From the NCBI GenBank assembly GCA_964572225.1, contig CAZNFR010000009.1:4017-68016 (forward strand): 64,000 nucleotides of DNA, written 5' to 3'. Source of the stretch: CAZNFR01 sp964572225. GTDB taxonomy: Bacteria; Bacteroidota; Bacteroidia; Bacteroidales; GCA-2748055. The translations under genes and the position numbers were made by a program. Each line of letters starts with the position of its first letter. Within the stretch, counting starts at the first letter, position 1. This document shows positions 1 to 9,259 of this stretch, piece after piece. The notes beneath the pieces are model-generated. The model searched no databases. It saw nothing but the letters and a program-made list of their open reading frames with translations, and was not told the DNA's origin.

Positions 1-107
1 GGAACTTCCAGAAGTATATGATAAACGAGAAAGGAGAACTTGTCGGAATGGTTCCTCCCAGAGACAAGCCTTATTCCGATGATATCCTTAGCTGGCTCAA
101 GGGTTGA
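1..107 (+). CDS. Glutathione peroxidase, C-terminal end only (partial)
   Basis: The window opens inside a gene. The frame starting at base 3 reads NFQKYMINEKGELVGMVPP and runs on to a TGA at 105-107. This matches the WNF-x-K-(Y/F)-L block and the final wall of the BsaA/BtuE-type glutathione peroxidase family, thiol peroxidases that reduce peroxides. The first two bases (gg) fit the last two bases of a TGG codon for the conserved Trp of this motif. Only about 34 residues are visible, so the catalytic Cys/Sec site cannot be checked. It converges on the histidine kinase gene with 3 bp between stop codons. Confidence 0.7.
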   Translation, partial: NFQKYMINEKGELVGMVPPRDKPYSDDILSWLKG

Positions 108-110
108 GTC

Positions 111-2072
111 CTACTTGTTGAAGACCTTGTTGATCTTAATCACCAGAAGGTTGATATCAATTGGTTTGGTCACATAATCGTTTACCCCGAGTTGTTGACA
201 CTTTACGATCTCTTCATGTGAAGAAAAAGCAGTTTGGGCGATTATTGGCAAACCTGAACGGATTTTTTTTATCTCTATGATTGCATCGTAGCCACTTAGT
301 ACCGGCATTTTAATATCCATCAGAACCAGGTCGATCTGGCTAATATTCTTGCACAGATCAACCGCCTCCTGTCCGTTACGCGCTCTGAGAATCTTGGCCT
401 GTGTGCGTTGAAGTATGGCTTCCAGGAATCGGTAGTTTACTTCTTCATCCTCCGCTATAAGTATCACTTTGTCTTTCCAATTGTTTCTGGAAACCTCTTC
501 AATCTCATAACTCATTTTATTACTTGTTTTAGGTACAGTAAGAACAGGGATGCTAATCTGAAAGCGGGAGCCTTTGTTGACCTCGGATCTGACCTTTATC
601 TTTCCCCCCATGAGTTCAACAATATATTTGGATATGGTAAGACTCAATCCAGTTCCGCCAAATCTTTTCATGGCAGTGCTCTCCACCTCTTCAAACCGGT
701 TGAAGACTTTCTTTTGGTCTTTTTTACTGAGACCTATACCGGTATCCGAAACATAAAATTTGAAGTATTTTGATGACATTCGATACCCAAATTCGATCTT
801 GCCTTTCTCTGTGAATTTTAGTGCATTACTGAGAAGATTGGATAATAACTGGTGGAATCGACCCGAATCTGTATAGATCGTCTGTTTTTCGGCATCATCC
901 GGTACCTGAAGTTCAATGGAGATGTTGCTTTTTCCGGACTCTATCCTTTTTTCATTAAACTCGGATTCAAGTTCACTAAGTACCGGAAGAAGTTTAAATT
1001 CCGAAAAATTGAGCTGAATTTTACCGGATTCAAACTGGGATATCTGGGTTACATCATCGATAAGCGTCAGCAAATAGTTGCCTTTGGATCGGATGATAGA
1101 GGTGTAATTGTCTATTTCTTTTTTATTGAGGTTTTCGTGACTCAAAAGCTCACTGAATCCCAAAATGGCATTCATCGGAGTCCGGATCTCATGGCTAAGA
1201 TTGATCAGAAAATTGGATTTAACCTGATCGGCTTTTTCAGCAAAGCTTCTGGATTTCAGTAATTCGTTTTCAATTTTCTTAAAAGAAGTGATATCTTCCA
1301 GACTGCCTGTGATATATTCCCCATTTTCAGTGTTTCTTAATCCGCAATTGAGCTTCAGAATCCGAATCTCCTTCCTTTCCTCATCGCCGGTTCTCACCCT
1401 GAATTCCATACTAAAAGGCTGGGAACCGGTGGATACTCCGATCAATCCCTTGTCAAAGCTGTCTTTTTCCTCTTTGTTAATGAATAATTCCTTAAGGTCG
1501 GGTAAACTAATAAAGGAATTTACATAGTTTAAGCCCAGTAACTTAAAGCAGATTTCAGACCCTGCAAATTTTCCATGTTTCAAGTCTATCGACCATAAGC
1601 CTCTATTATCCAGTTTGTTGACAAACTCATCAATTTCTCTTGAGTCGAACAACTCATCCAGGTAACGAGGATAGCGGATATTGAGAATGGAAAAAAAGAA
1701 AAATCTTCCTTCTTCCGGTCTTATCTCGGAGACATGAGAGGTAGTAAGCAACTTTTTATTGTTCTTATCAAAAAAATGCAGATCGTGCAGAGGTTTTGCT
1801 CTTTTTTTGGTAACCTCTGTGATAAACTTACGAACCTCCGGAATTTCCATCCCGGTCAGATCAGTCAGGTTAGATCTAAGCAGGTCTTTGAGGTTATATT
1901 TTATGCTTTTCAAAAATCGTTCATCAAATAAAACTACGTTGAAATTTTGATCAACGATCAGAAAAGGGAATGGGAAGTACGAAAAGAGATCTGTAAGGTA
2001 ATTTTTCAGCTCTTTTGGGAAATTGCTCTTAATTAAACTTTTAATAGTTTTTGAAAGCTCCCCGGATTCCAT
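111..2072 (-). CDS. Hybrid sensor histidine kinase (PAS-like - HisKA - HATPase - receiver)
   Basis: A 653-aa cytoplasmic hybrid kinase with no membrane segment. Residues about 30-140 and 150-265 look like two PAS-type sensory modules. The HisKA helix carries the phospho-acceptor His294 in NLSHEIRTPMNAILGF. The ATPase domain shows the N-box NLLSNALKFT (about 412-421), the G1 box DTGIGL and the G2 box GGTGLSL. A C-terminal receiver (about 536-651) carries the acidic pair EDEE and the acceptor Asp586 in LVLMDIKMP, with Lys in TKP. It probably autophosphorylates on His294 and passes phosphate to its own Asp586. No Hpt protein is nearby, so the downstream partner is unknown. It is likely related to the sensor gene upstream on the same strand (58 bp gap). 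Confidence 0.9.
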   Translation of the reverse strand: MESGELSKTIKSLIKSNFPKELKNYLTDLFSYFPFPFLIVDQNFNVVLFDERFLKSIKYNLKDLLRSNLTDLTGMEIPEVRKFITEVTKKRAKPLHDLHFFDKNNKKLLTTSHVSEIRPEEGRFFFFSILNIRYPRYLDELFDSREIDEFVNKLDNRGLWSIDLKHGKFAGSEICFKLLGLNYVNSFISLPDLKELFINKEEKDSFDKGLIGVSTGSQPFSMEFRVRTGDEERKEIRILKLNCGLRNTENGEYITGSLEDITSFKKIENELLKSRSFAEKADQVKSNFLINLSHEIRTPMNAILGFSELLSHENLNKKEIDNYTSIIRSKGNYLLTLIDDVTQISQFESGKIQLNFSEFKLLPVLSELESEFNEKRIESGKSNISIELQVPDDAEKQTIYTDSGRFHQLLSNLLSNALKFTEKGKIEFGYRMSSKYFKFYVSDTGIGLSKKDQKKVFNRFEEVESTAMKRFGGTGLSLTISKYIVELMGGKIKVRSEVNKGSRFQISIPVLTVPKTSNKMSYEIEEVSRNNWKDKVILIAEDEEVNYRFLEAILQRTQAKILRARNGQEAVDLCKNISQIDLVLMDIKMPVLSGYDAIIEIKKIRSGLPIIAQTAFSSHEEIVKCQQLGVNDYVTKPIDINLLVIKINKVFNK

Positions 2073-2130
2073 GCATATAGTTTAATTTGCTAAAAATAAG
2101 GAAAAGCATATTTCTTATCAATAGTAAGGA

Positions 2131-4395
2131 TCATAAAATTGGGGCCAGGGAAAAAATATGAAAGACTCTCTGATCCCTTTCAGCGCTGTCTTTTGTGAAC
2201 CGGAATTCCGTATTTTCGCCATTCAGGTCTCTGATACGAATCGTACTTTCTTTTTTCTCCTGCGATGTATAATTGATCAGGGAAGAAAGCATTTTTCTAT
2301 CGTCGGGGCTGGTGAAATTCTCATATAAGGCAGGCAGGGGCTTTTCCAGAACCTGAAGACTCTTCATTCCGAAAAAACGAAGACCGGATTGGTTAATGAA
2401 CTGGACAATTCCTTCATTATCGCTGATGAGAATGAGAGAATCCATGGAATTTAAAAGATGTTTGTATATACTGACTTTCCAGATAAGCTCATTTTTTTCT
2501 GAAGAGAAAATGTCTTTTTCCTTTCGCAGTTTTTCCTTTAGATCCAGGATTTCCATGCGGGTGTTTTCTGCTTTCTTTTTGAGATCCTCCATCTGTTTCT
2601 GGCTCTCCGATTCAAGGGTTTTTTCATGAGTTATTTCGTTTGCAAGAAAGATGACTTTGTACACTTCACCATACATATCGCTTACGGCACTGAAGGAGGC
2701 CATAAACCATTTTTCCTGTTTATCGCGCGTAAGCAGACGGATCTGGCCCCGGTGGGGTTTACCGGAAATAATCCTTTCCCATAATTCAGTAATGGTCTCA
2801 AGGTCACGGGGATTCAGATAATCGAAAAGACTGTTATTTTCACCATTGTCCTTACCCGGATTCAGTGTTTCGCTGAAGCGATTGTTTACCTGGAGTATCC
2901 TTCCGTCGGGAGCAAATTCGGATTTGAGTACGAGGCGGTCGATTGCTTCAATCTGTCCTTCATAATCCAGGGACTGCTTTTTCTGTTCTGTAGTATCAAT
3001 TGCCAAAAAGAGGATTTTATCTACTGAACCGTCTTCCCTGCGCACACAGGTATAGGTGGCCATGGTCCAGAGATCCTGGCCTTTCCGGGTAATATGCTTC
3101 ATATAACCCTCAAAATGTTTGCCCCCAATGGCAAGGCTTTCCCAGATCCGGTTAAACCATTCCCGGTCTTTCTCGTGAATAAACATAAGGATGGATTTTC
3201 CTTCCACCTCACGGTTGCCGGAATAACCCAGTTTTCGAAGAAATTTTGTATTGGCATAGATCAGGGTTCCCTGTGTGTCATATTCAGCCCGTATTAGCGT
3301 ATGATTTACCGTGTTGGAAAAACTGATAAACTCCTCGGCCTGCATTGCAGCCTTTTCCTGAGTGGAACGCAATTCCTCCATATTTCTGCGCATCTGTTCG
3401 TCTTTTAAGGACAGTACCTCCGCCTGTTTACGGGTTTCTTCGAGGAGTTGCCGGGTCCGGTAGGTATTTTGAATATTGGTGAGGGAAATGGCAATATTCT
3501 CGGCAAGGGTTTTCAAAAATTCCAGTTGATGCTCCTCAAATTCCCGGAAGGAAGCCAGTTCGATCATGCCTTTTACCTCATCCTGATCGAGCAGTGGAAG
3601 GATTACTATGCATTCCGGATTCGCTTTTCCCAGTCCGGAAGTTATCTCAAGATAGCCCTGTGGAACTTCGGTCATATAAATCATTTCTTTTTCCAGGGCG
3701 CACATTCCCAATAAACCTTCGTCATAAGGGATCCTTTTGTCGGCAAATTTATCCCTGCCATAGGCATATGCGGAGAGCATGGCAAAATACCGTTTACCTT
3801 CCTGATCCGACTCCGTAAGAAAGAACCCTCCCTGATTGGCGTCCAAATGGACCACCATATTCCGGATCAGACTATAGGCCATGGTCTTCATATCCTCTGA
3901 CTGATTCCTCAGGATATCACTGAAAAGTGTCAGGCCTTCCGAGCTCCACTGGCGCTTAGCCTGTTCTTCCTTAAGCTTCACTCCGTGTGCTTCCGATTCA
4001 ACCAGGTTTTTTCTCAAAGAATCCAGGGTGTCCAGCAATTCATCCTTTTCAGAAAAGGAAGTTTCTGAAAGGTCGGAACCAAGCAGGTTGCGGCTTAGAT
4101 GAAGAGCTTCCTGCCTGATGCGCAATTCCTTTTCCAATTGCCGGCCGGAATCCATCTTTACCCGATCGATCCACATATACACCCGAAAGGAAACTAATGC
4201 GAAAAGGAAGGGGAGTAAAAGAAAAATTACCGTTAGTGGAGATTCCCGGAGAATTACACTTAAATTAACCCACGCGAAATCCGTTTTTTCGGCTTCAGCC
4301 AGGGCAAGAAAAACAAGTATCGTAAAAAGTAATCCGGTCAGAAAACCGGTCGATATAAAAATGAATAAGTGTTTTGCTGAGCCTTTATCTCGCAT
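2131..4395 (-). CDS. Membrane-anchored GAF/multi-PAS sensor protein without an output domain
   Basis: A 754-aa protein with two N-terminal membrane helices (about 10-33 and 53-75), a linker helix, and a GAF domain (about 165-310). Three PAS modules follow (about 365-470, 485-595 and 650-750), with coiled coils at about 310-360 and 595-650. The PAS modules have PAC-like endings such as DKILFLAIDTTEQ. It ends inside or just after the third PAS: no HisKA, HATPase, GGDEF, EAL or DNA-binding domain is visible. It lies 58 bp upstream of the hybrid kinase and just downstream of a receiver-only gene, all on one strand, so it probably feeds a signal to a partner by protein contact. The ligand is unknown. 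Confidence 0.8.
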   Translation of the reverse strand: MRDKGSAKHLFIFISTGFLTGLLFTILVFLALAEAEKTDFAWVNLSVILRESPLTVIFLLLPFLFALVSFRVYMWIDRVKMDSGRQLEKELRIRQEALHLSRNLLGSDLSETSFSEKDELLDTLDSLRKNLVESEAHGVKLKEEQAKRQWSSEGLTLFSDILRNQSEDMKTMAYSLIRNMVVHLDANQGGFFLTESDQEGKRYFAMLSAYAYGRDKFADKRIPYDEGLLGMCALEKEMIYMTEVPQGYLEITSGLGKANPECIVILPLLDQDEVKGMIELASFREFEEHQLEFLKTLAENIAISLTNIQNTYRTRQLLEETRKQAEVLSLKDEQMRRNMEELRSTQEKAAMQAEEFISFSNTVNHTLIRAEYDTQGTLIYANTKFLRKLGYSGNREVEGKSILMFIHEKDREWFNRIWESLAIGGKHFEGYMKHITRKGQDLWTMATYTCVRREDGSVDKILFLAIDTTEQKKQSLDYEGQIEAIDRLVLKSEFAPDGRILQVNNRFSETLNPGKDNGENNSLFDYLNPRDLETITELWERIISGKPHRGQIRLLTRDKQEKWFMASFSAVSDMYGEVYKVIFLANEITHEKTLESESQKQMEDLKKKAENTRMEILDLKEKLRKEKDIFSSEKNELIWKVSIYKHLLNSMDSLILISDNEGIVQFINQSGLRFFGMKSLQVLEKPLPALYENFTSPDDRKMLSSLINYTSQEKKESTIRIRDLNGENTEFRFTKDSAERDQRVFHIFSLAPIL

Positions 4396-4501
4396 CCTGG
4401 CTTATTTTGATCAAAATATACAAAAAAGATCCTAGCTTTCGATTTGATAGCTCATACGAAATTGAAGAGAAAAAGATAAGAAAGGAAGGAAAAAATCGGT
4501 T

Positions 4502-4876
4502 TCAGTTTTCGAAAACCTTTTCAACAGTATTGACAAGAGTTTGAATGTCAACAGGTTTTTTAATAAATTCAATGGCACCCAATCCCAGGGTTTTTTCAAT
4601 ATTCTCCTCATCGTTTAAGGCAGAAACCACCACAATAGGAATTCCTTTCAGCTCTTCCTTTTCCTGCACCTGGGAAAGAAAATCAAATCCGCTGATCTCC
4701 GGCATCAACAGATCCAGCAGGATCAGGTTGGGTTTATGAGACCTGAGCAGGGGAAGTGCCTCTTTTACACTCAGTGCGGAAAAAGTAGTAAACCCTTTTG
4801 TTTCGAGGATCGCTTCCAACAGTACCACATTCGTATTGGAATCATCAATAATTAAGATAGATTTTTCACCTGACAT
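4502..4876 (-). CDS. Stand-alone response regulator receiver protein (CheY-like)
   Basis: A 124-aa protein made of one receiver domain and nothing else. It has the acidic pair DD at 11-12, the phospho-acceptor Asp55 in LILLDLLMP, the conserved Ser in VVVSA and the Lys of IKKP near 106-107. With no output domain it must act by binding a partner or passing phosphate on. It is transcribed ahead of the PAS sensor and the hybrid kinase on the minus strand (106 bp to the sensor), so the three probably form one phosphorelay set. It is divergent from the Crp-type regulator gene. Confidence 0.88.
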   Translation of the reverse strand: MSGEKSILIIDDSNTNVVLLEAILETKGFTTFSALSVKEALPLLRSHKPNLILLDLLMPEISGFDFLSQVQEKEELKGIPIVVVSALNDEENIEKTLGLGAIEFIKKPVDIQTLVNTVEKVFEN

Positions 4877-5188
4877 ACAGAAGTGGGGTGTGTAGGTTTA
4901 GTAATGTTTTTATTGTCAATGTAAAATAAATAAATTAAATTACTTAGTAAAGTTAATATTTAATGACATTCCTTAAATCAACAATTGATATTAATCACCG
5001 GAATTTAATTAACAGAGTTTAAGAAAATCTATTAACTTTCACATAATCAATAGGGTAAATTGTTGAAGTTTCTCCAACTCAAATTATGGTAAAATAGGAA
5101 TCCTTTAGGGTTAATCTGCGTATGAAGAGAAACCGGCATTTGAAAAACTTCAAATATTTTATATTTTTATTGAACATAATCAGCATCC
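4877..5188. other. AT-rich divergent intergenic region
   Basis: 312 bp between the divergent receiver (minus) and Crp/Fnr (plus) genes. It is very AT-rich with several A/T runs and has no open frame of note. It must hold both promoters, but no full TTTG-N20-TAnnTTTG match was found by eye. It is a plausible place for autoregulation by the neighbouring Crp-type protein. Confidence 0.5.
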
Positions 5189-5884
5189 ATGGGAAGCTCC
5201 TCCGAAAAAATTGCTCTTAATCAAAAACAGGTCGAAATACCCTATGAGCATCTCCTTACTGAAAAACAAAGGATGCAGCTTCACAATAATATCAATATTG
5301 TCAGGTTTCGAAAGAAAGATGTGATTTTCAGACAAAATACCCGTACTTCTCATCTGATGTTTATTAATTACGGGTATGTCAAAATTTACAAAGAGGGAAG
5401 AGGGGACCGCACCGTAATCCTGAAAATTGCCTCCCAGGGTGAATACATCGGACTTATGTCAGTTTTCGGGGAAAATCTCCATCAATACTCAGCCTCCTGC
5501 ATTTCTGAAGCAGAAATTTGTGATCTAGATATCATGGTGGTAAAATCAATCCTGATGGAAAACGGGAGGTTCGCATTGCATTTTTTGAAGCTGTTAAGTA
5601 GCGACGGACTTTTCATTTTCAAACGCCTTCTCAGTCAGTCGCATAAACAACTTCCCGGTCGGATCGCTGACCTTATTTTATACTTTTCCGAGGATGTTTA
5701 CAAGTCGCAGAATTTCACATTTCCGCTCACGCGTAAGGAATTGGCCGAACTCGCCGGAACAACAAAAGAAAGTTTAATACGTACACTCACCGAATTTAAA
5801 AACGATAAGATCATTGATATTGATGGTTCCGGAATCCGGATAAACAGCATGGATATTATTCGGACATTGAGTGAACTGGGATAG
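5189..5884 (+). CDS. Crp/Fnr family transcriptional regulator
   Basis: A 231-aa regulator. The N-terminal cyclic-nucleotide-binding-like beta-roll spans about 25-140 (RKKDVIFRQNT, GYVKIYKEG, LMSVFGE), followed by a dimer helix and a C-terminal winged HTH with the recognition segment TRKELAELAGTTKESLIRTL (about 179-198). No Fe-S cluster cysteines are arranged as in Fnr, so an oxygen-sensing cluster is unlikely. Typical Crp residues for cAMP phosphate binding are not evident, so the ligand is unknown. It is followed 46 bp later by a receiver gene and a membrane protein on the same strand. Confidence 0.9.
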   Translation: MGSSSEKIALNQKQVEIPYEHLLTEKQRMQLHNNINIVRFRKKDVIFRQNTRTSHLMFINYGYVKIYKEGRGDRTVILKIASQGEYIGLMSVFGENLHQYSASCISEAEICDLDIMVVKSILMENGRFALHFLKLLSSDGLFIFKRLLSQSHKQLPGRIADLILYFSEDVYKSQNFTFPLTRKELAELAGTTKESLIRTLTEFKNDKIIDIDGSGIRINSMDIIRTLSELG

Positions 5885-5894
5885 TTTTTTATAC

Positions 5895-5902
5895 TATATT
5901 TG
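5895..5902 (+). promoter_or_regulatory. Possible Bacteroidota -7 promoter element
   Basis: TATATTTG matches the Bacteroidota -7 consensus TAnnTTTG and ends 28 bp before the ATG of the receiver gene at 5931. No TTTG element stands at the ideal 19-21 bp upstream, so this is only a half match. If real, the receiver and UPF0316 genes can be transcribed apart from the Crp gene. Confidence 0.4.
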
Positions 5903-5930
5903 CAACTATTTTTATTTCTGAGGGACAAAA

Positions 5931-6302
5931 ATGAAGAAGTTATCTATTCTAATTGTCGACGATATATTTACCAACCGGCTGTTACTATCCGAACTCATTA
6001 AGACCCTGGGGCATGATTCCCATCAGGCCGAGAATGGCAAGGAAGCTCTGGAAGTATTTGAAAAAGAGGACATTGATCTTATCCTCATGGATATTGAGAT
6101 GCCGGTAATGAATGGAATTGAAACCTGTGAACATATTCGAAAAAATATGTCACCCGGGAAAAGTGTGGTTTCTATCGTCGCCCTTACAGCTCACAATCCG
6201 AATTTGTTTTTTGAGGATTTCAGTGATGCAGGCTTTGATGAGCTGCTTACCAAGCCCTACTCACTGGACAAGATCATAGAACTGATCAATAACCTGACCT
6301 GA
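5931..6302 (+). CDS. Stand-alone response regulator receiver protein
   Basis: A 123-aa receiver domain without output. It has the acidic pair at 10-11, the phospho-acceptor Asp54 in LILMDIEMP, the conserved Thr in VALTAH and the Lys in TKP. The VMNGIETCEHIRK and LILMDIEMP segments look like the receiver modules of hybrid kinases, so it may take phosphate from a hybrid kinase such as the one at 111-2072. The next gene starts 1 bp after its stop codon, so the two are surely co-transcribed. Confidence 0.87.
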   Translation: MKKLSILIVDDIFTNRLLLSELIKTLGHDSHQAENGKEALEVFEKEDIDLILMDIEMPVMNGIETCEHIRKNMSPGKSVVSIVALTAHNPNLFFEDFSDAGFDELLTKPYSLDKIIELINNLT

Positions 6303-6303
6303 T

Positions 6304-6906
6304 ATGTCCATTCCGCATCTTATCCAGGATGAAAGCCTGAGGATGTACCTGATTCCCGTCCTTATTTTTTTTCTGCGCATCGCCGATGTATCCATCGGAA
6401 CCATACGAATCATATACGTTTCAAGGGGAAACAAACTTATCGCTCCCATTCTAGGCTTTTTTGAAGTCTTCATATGGGCACTGGCCATCAGCAATATTAT
6501 TCAGCACCTGGACAATTGGTTAAACTACATAGCCTATGCTGCCGGATTTGCCTGTGGGAATTTCATTGGGATGACCATTGAAGAAAGACTTGCAATGGGA
6601 GTTTCCCTTTTGAAGGTCATTACCAGAAAAGAGCTTACGGGTCTTGCGGAGGCACTCAATGAAAAAGGCATACCTACCACCGTTATCGAAGCTAAAGGAA
6701 AGGAAAGTGAGGTAAATATTATTTATTCGGTGGTAAAGCGGAAGCTGGTTCCCCTTGCCGTCAGCCTTGTCAGGGAATTCAATCCTTCTGCCTTTTTTAC
6801 CATTGAGGACATCAAGTATATAAGCCATGACAATTCCTTGGTGATCCCCGCTGGCAGGGAGCATCGAAGATTCTATCTTTTCCGGGGGTGGAGAAAAGGA
6901 AAATGA
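6304..6906 (+). CDS. UPF0316 / DUF2179 family membrane protein
   Basis: A 200-aa protein with three N-terminal membrane helices (about 15-35, 45-65, 70-92) and a cytoplasmic C-terminal DUF2179 domain (about 110-190). The family signature R-I-A-D-V-S-I-G-T-I-R is at about 21-31, followed by VSRG. No biochemical function is established for this family that I can name with confidence. It is tightly linked to the receiver gene just upstream and converges with the Smr gene, leaving only 2 bp between the two stop codons. Confidence 0.85.
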   Translation: MSIPHLIQDESLRMYLIPVLIFFLRIADVSIGTIRIIYVSRGNKLIAPILGFFEVFIWALAISNIIQHLDNWLNYIAYAAGFACGNFIGMTIEERLAMGVSLLKVITRKELTGLAEALNEKGIPTTVIEAKGKESEVNIIYSVVKRKLVPLAVSLVREFNPSAFFTIEDIKYISHDNSLVIPAGREHRRFYLFRGWRKGK

Positions 6907-6908
6907 CC

Positions 6909-7934
6909 TTATTTTTTTCCGGGTATAATCACCATGGTTGCTCCATAGCCGTATTCCCTGAATGAGGCATCCTGATAACGAAGATCCGGGTATTTCCTGT
7001 CTAGGGTCTTCCTTAATATATGCTTTAATTTTCCATTGCCAATCCCATGAATGAAAACCATCCGCCGGGTATTGTGAAGGATGGCCGTGTTTAAACTGGT
7101 TTCAAACCTTCCCAGTTGGGCCTGGATGATTTCACCGGGACTCAGATCCTTGTAATCATCAAGGATGCATTCTATGTGCAGGTCCACCTCTTCGGGATCA
7201 TTTTTCGCTGTGGCAGTCCGAACAGGTTGTCTTTCAAGGGTTTGCTCTTTCTGCTGAATGATTTTCTTTAGATCCCTGAGATCAGACAATTTGTCTTCAA
7301 CCACATCTCCCTTCTGTCTGAAAGAGTGGAGTATGTAAATTGCAGCCTTTTGCTCGAAATACTCATTTTCCGTCAATGCAATTCCGGTTACAATGGCTGA
7401 AGGGTCCAGGATCAGTTTCCTCTGAACGGGCTGCAGGTTGCGATAAAATCCTTTGTTCCAAAAGATCAGACTGCATATCAGTCGGATGTCCCTCTCCATG
7501 TTTTCCGGAAGGATCTTCCCCAGGTATACCTTAATTCCGGGTTCCAACTCCCCTCCCGAAAGCCTCACCTCTTCACCTTCTTTCTCAATTCCTGCATTAT
7601 AGTATAGGTAGTAACTCGAATTGTTGATGAGGAATGCCTGAATCTCGGCAGTGTTTTTTTTAAGCTTAATCCCGATGGCAATCTCTTCATCCATTACCAA
7701 TTCCTCTTCATCCAGGGTTTCTTCTGAAGGGTCTGCGATCATCTCCGGAACTTCAGGTTTCTTTTCAACTTCCTGCGCTGCTTTTTCCATCACTATCAGT
7801 TCACTCACCAGGACCGGCATCTCAAAGTCATCCTTGGTTTTTACCATGACGGTTTTTTTATCCATCCAGGAGGTAACAGTTCCCTCACCAACCTCATTGA
7901 GAAATTTAACCTTATCTCCTATATTGATGTTCAT
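6909..7934 (-). CDS. DUF2027 - Smr domain protein
   Basis: About 341 aa from the ATG at 7934 (MNINIGDKVKFLNEVGEG). The longer frame from a TTG at 7952 overlaps the likely -7 promoter element and is not preferred. The N-terminus is a small beta-barrel/Tudor-like segment, the middle is the Bacteroidota-specific DUF2027 region, and the C-terminus (about 255-340) is a Smr domain with VDLHIE and HGIGNGKLK. Smr domains are nucleases or nucleic-acid-binding modules first named in MutS2. This protein lacks the MutS ATPase part. Its cellular role is not established. Confidence 0.87.
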   Translation of the reverse strand: MNINIGDKVKFLNEVGEGTVTSWMDKKTVMVKTKDDFEMPVLVSELIVMEKAAQEVEKKPEVPEMIADPSEETLDEEELVMDEEIAIGIKLKKNTAEIQAFLINNSSYYLYYNAGIEKEGEEVRLSGGELEPGIKVYLGKILPENMERDIRLICSLIFWNKGFYRNLQPVQRKLILDPSAIVTGIALTENEYFEQKAAIYILHSFRQKGDVVEDKLSDLRDLKKIIQQKEQTLERQPVRTATAKNDPEEVDLHIECILDDYKDLSPGEIIQAQLGRFETSLNTAILHNTRRMVFIHGIGNGKLKHILRKTLDRKYPDLRYQDASFREYGYGATMVIIPGKK

Positions 7935-7949
7935 ACTTCCTCTTTTCTG

Positions 7950-7957
7950 CAAAATTA
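7950..7957 (-). promoter_or_regulatory. Likely -7 promoter element of the DUF2027-Smr gene
   Basis: On the minus strand this reads TAATTTTG, a match to TAnnTTTG, ending 16 bp before the ATG at 7934. It supports the ATG start over the upstream TTG. No clear TTTG -33 partner was seen. Confidence 0.45.
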
Positions 7958-8044
7958 GGTAATTTTACCCCTTTTCCTCAGGATTCCGCCATAAAATAAA
8001 GGAATGATCTGAGACCCCCGGAACCGGATGAAAAACTGACTCGG

Positions 8045-9259
8045 ATGAAAAAGCCCGATTATATCGATTTGTCGGAATTTTACTATGAACTTAAGGATAG
8101 CAGGATTGCCAGATATCCACTTGAGGAAAGAGACGCGTCCCGGTTATTGTTTTTCCGGGACTCCAAAATAAAGGATTTCATATTTAAGGATATCCCTTCT
8201 TTACTTGAGAAAAAAGACCTTCTCGTTTTCAATGAAACCAGGGTCATTCATGCCCGGCTAAAATTCCGGAAACCCACCGGGGCGGAGATTGAGATCTTTT
8301 GTCTGCACCCTGCAGATCCCCCGAAGTATCAGTCAAATTTCGAAGCTAGGGGAAGTGTGGTCTGGGATTGCTTGATTGGAAACGCAAAGAAATGGTCTTC
8401 GGATGAGCTGAGGTTGGAAAACAAGGATCAGATGATACTCCGGGCCCGAAAAACCGGGATAAAAAATCAAATTCAGTTTTCATGGGAGCCATCCGGCCTT
8501 AACTTTGGTGAAGTACTGGAAGTATTCGGTAAAACCCCGATCCCTCCCTACCTGAGCAGAGAGGCGGAAAAATCGGACCGTATTCGTTATCAGACGGTTT
8601 ATTCCCGGGAGGAGGGATCGGTTGCAGCCCCAACTGCCGGACTCCATTTTACCGACCGGGTTTTTCATGAACTCAGCAAAAAAGGCATATCAAGTTGTTT
8701 CCTGACCCTGCATGTGGGTGCAGGCACCTTTATCCCGGTAAAAAGCAACAATGCCGCCCATCATGAAATGCATACAGAGCATATTACCATTACCAGGGAA
8801 AATCTGGAATGCCTGATCCAAAAGCATGATTTTATTATTCCGGTAGGGACAACCTCCTGCCGTACTCTAGAGAGTTTGTATTGGCTGGGCGTTAAGCGAT
8901 TGCAGGAGGGAACCCTTTCCCATCATCTTTCCCAGTGGGAAGCCTACAGCTTATCGGGATCCTATTCACGAAACCAGGCTTTGGAGGCCCTCTGCCAGGA
9001 ATTGCTTGTCAGAGATCTTGACAGGTATGAAGCCTCTACCAGCATTATGATTACCCCTGGTTACGAATTTAAAATGACGGATGCACTTCTAACGAATTTT
9101 CACCAACCCTCCAGTACGCTGCTGATGCTGATCGCAGCTCTTACCGGTGGGGAATGGAGAAAAATTTATGATCATGCCCTGGCCAATGACTACCGGTTTT
9201 TGAGTTATGGGGATTCTTCCTTGCTGTATAGGGGAGGAGGGGGAATAAGAAATTCATGA
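8045..9259 (+). CDS. queA: S-adenosylmethionine:tRNA ribosyltransferase-isomerase
   Basis: A 404-aa QueA, which transfers and isomerises the ribose of SAM onto 7-aminomethyl-7-deazaguanine in tRNA, the epoxyqueuosine step of queuosine synthesis. The family blocks are clear: RIARYPLEERDASRLL near the N-terminus, LLVFNETRVIHARL, SVAAPTAGLHFT, TLHVGAGTFIPV, and the C-terminal TDALLTNFHQPSSTLLMLIAA. The length is somewhat above the usual 340-360 aa, as in other Bacteroidota. It is divergent from the Smr gene and overlaps the threonine aldolase gene tail to tail by 6 bp. Confidence 0.95.
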   Translation: MKKPDYIDLSEFYYELKDSRIARYPLEERDASRLLFFRDSKIKDFIFKDIPSLLEKKDLLVFNETRVIHARLKFRKPTGAEIEIFCLHPADPPKYQSNFEARGSVVWDCLIGNAKKWSSDELRLENKDQMILRARKTGIKNQIQFSWEPSGLNFGEVLEVFGKTPIPPYLSREAEKSDRIRYQTVYSREEGSVAAPTAGLHFTDRVFHELSKKGISSCFLTLHVGAGTFIPVKSNNAAHHEMHTEHITITRENLECLIQKHDFIIPVGTTSCRTLESLYWLGVKRLQEGTLSHHLSQWEAYSLSGSYSRNQALEALCQELLVRDLDRYEASTSIMITPGYEFKMTDALLTNFHQPSSTLLMLIAALTGGEWRKIYDHALANDYRFLSYGDSSLLYRGGGGIRNS

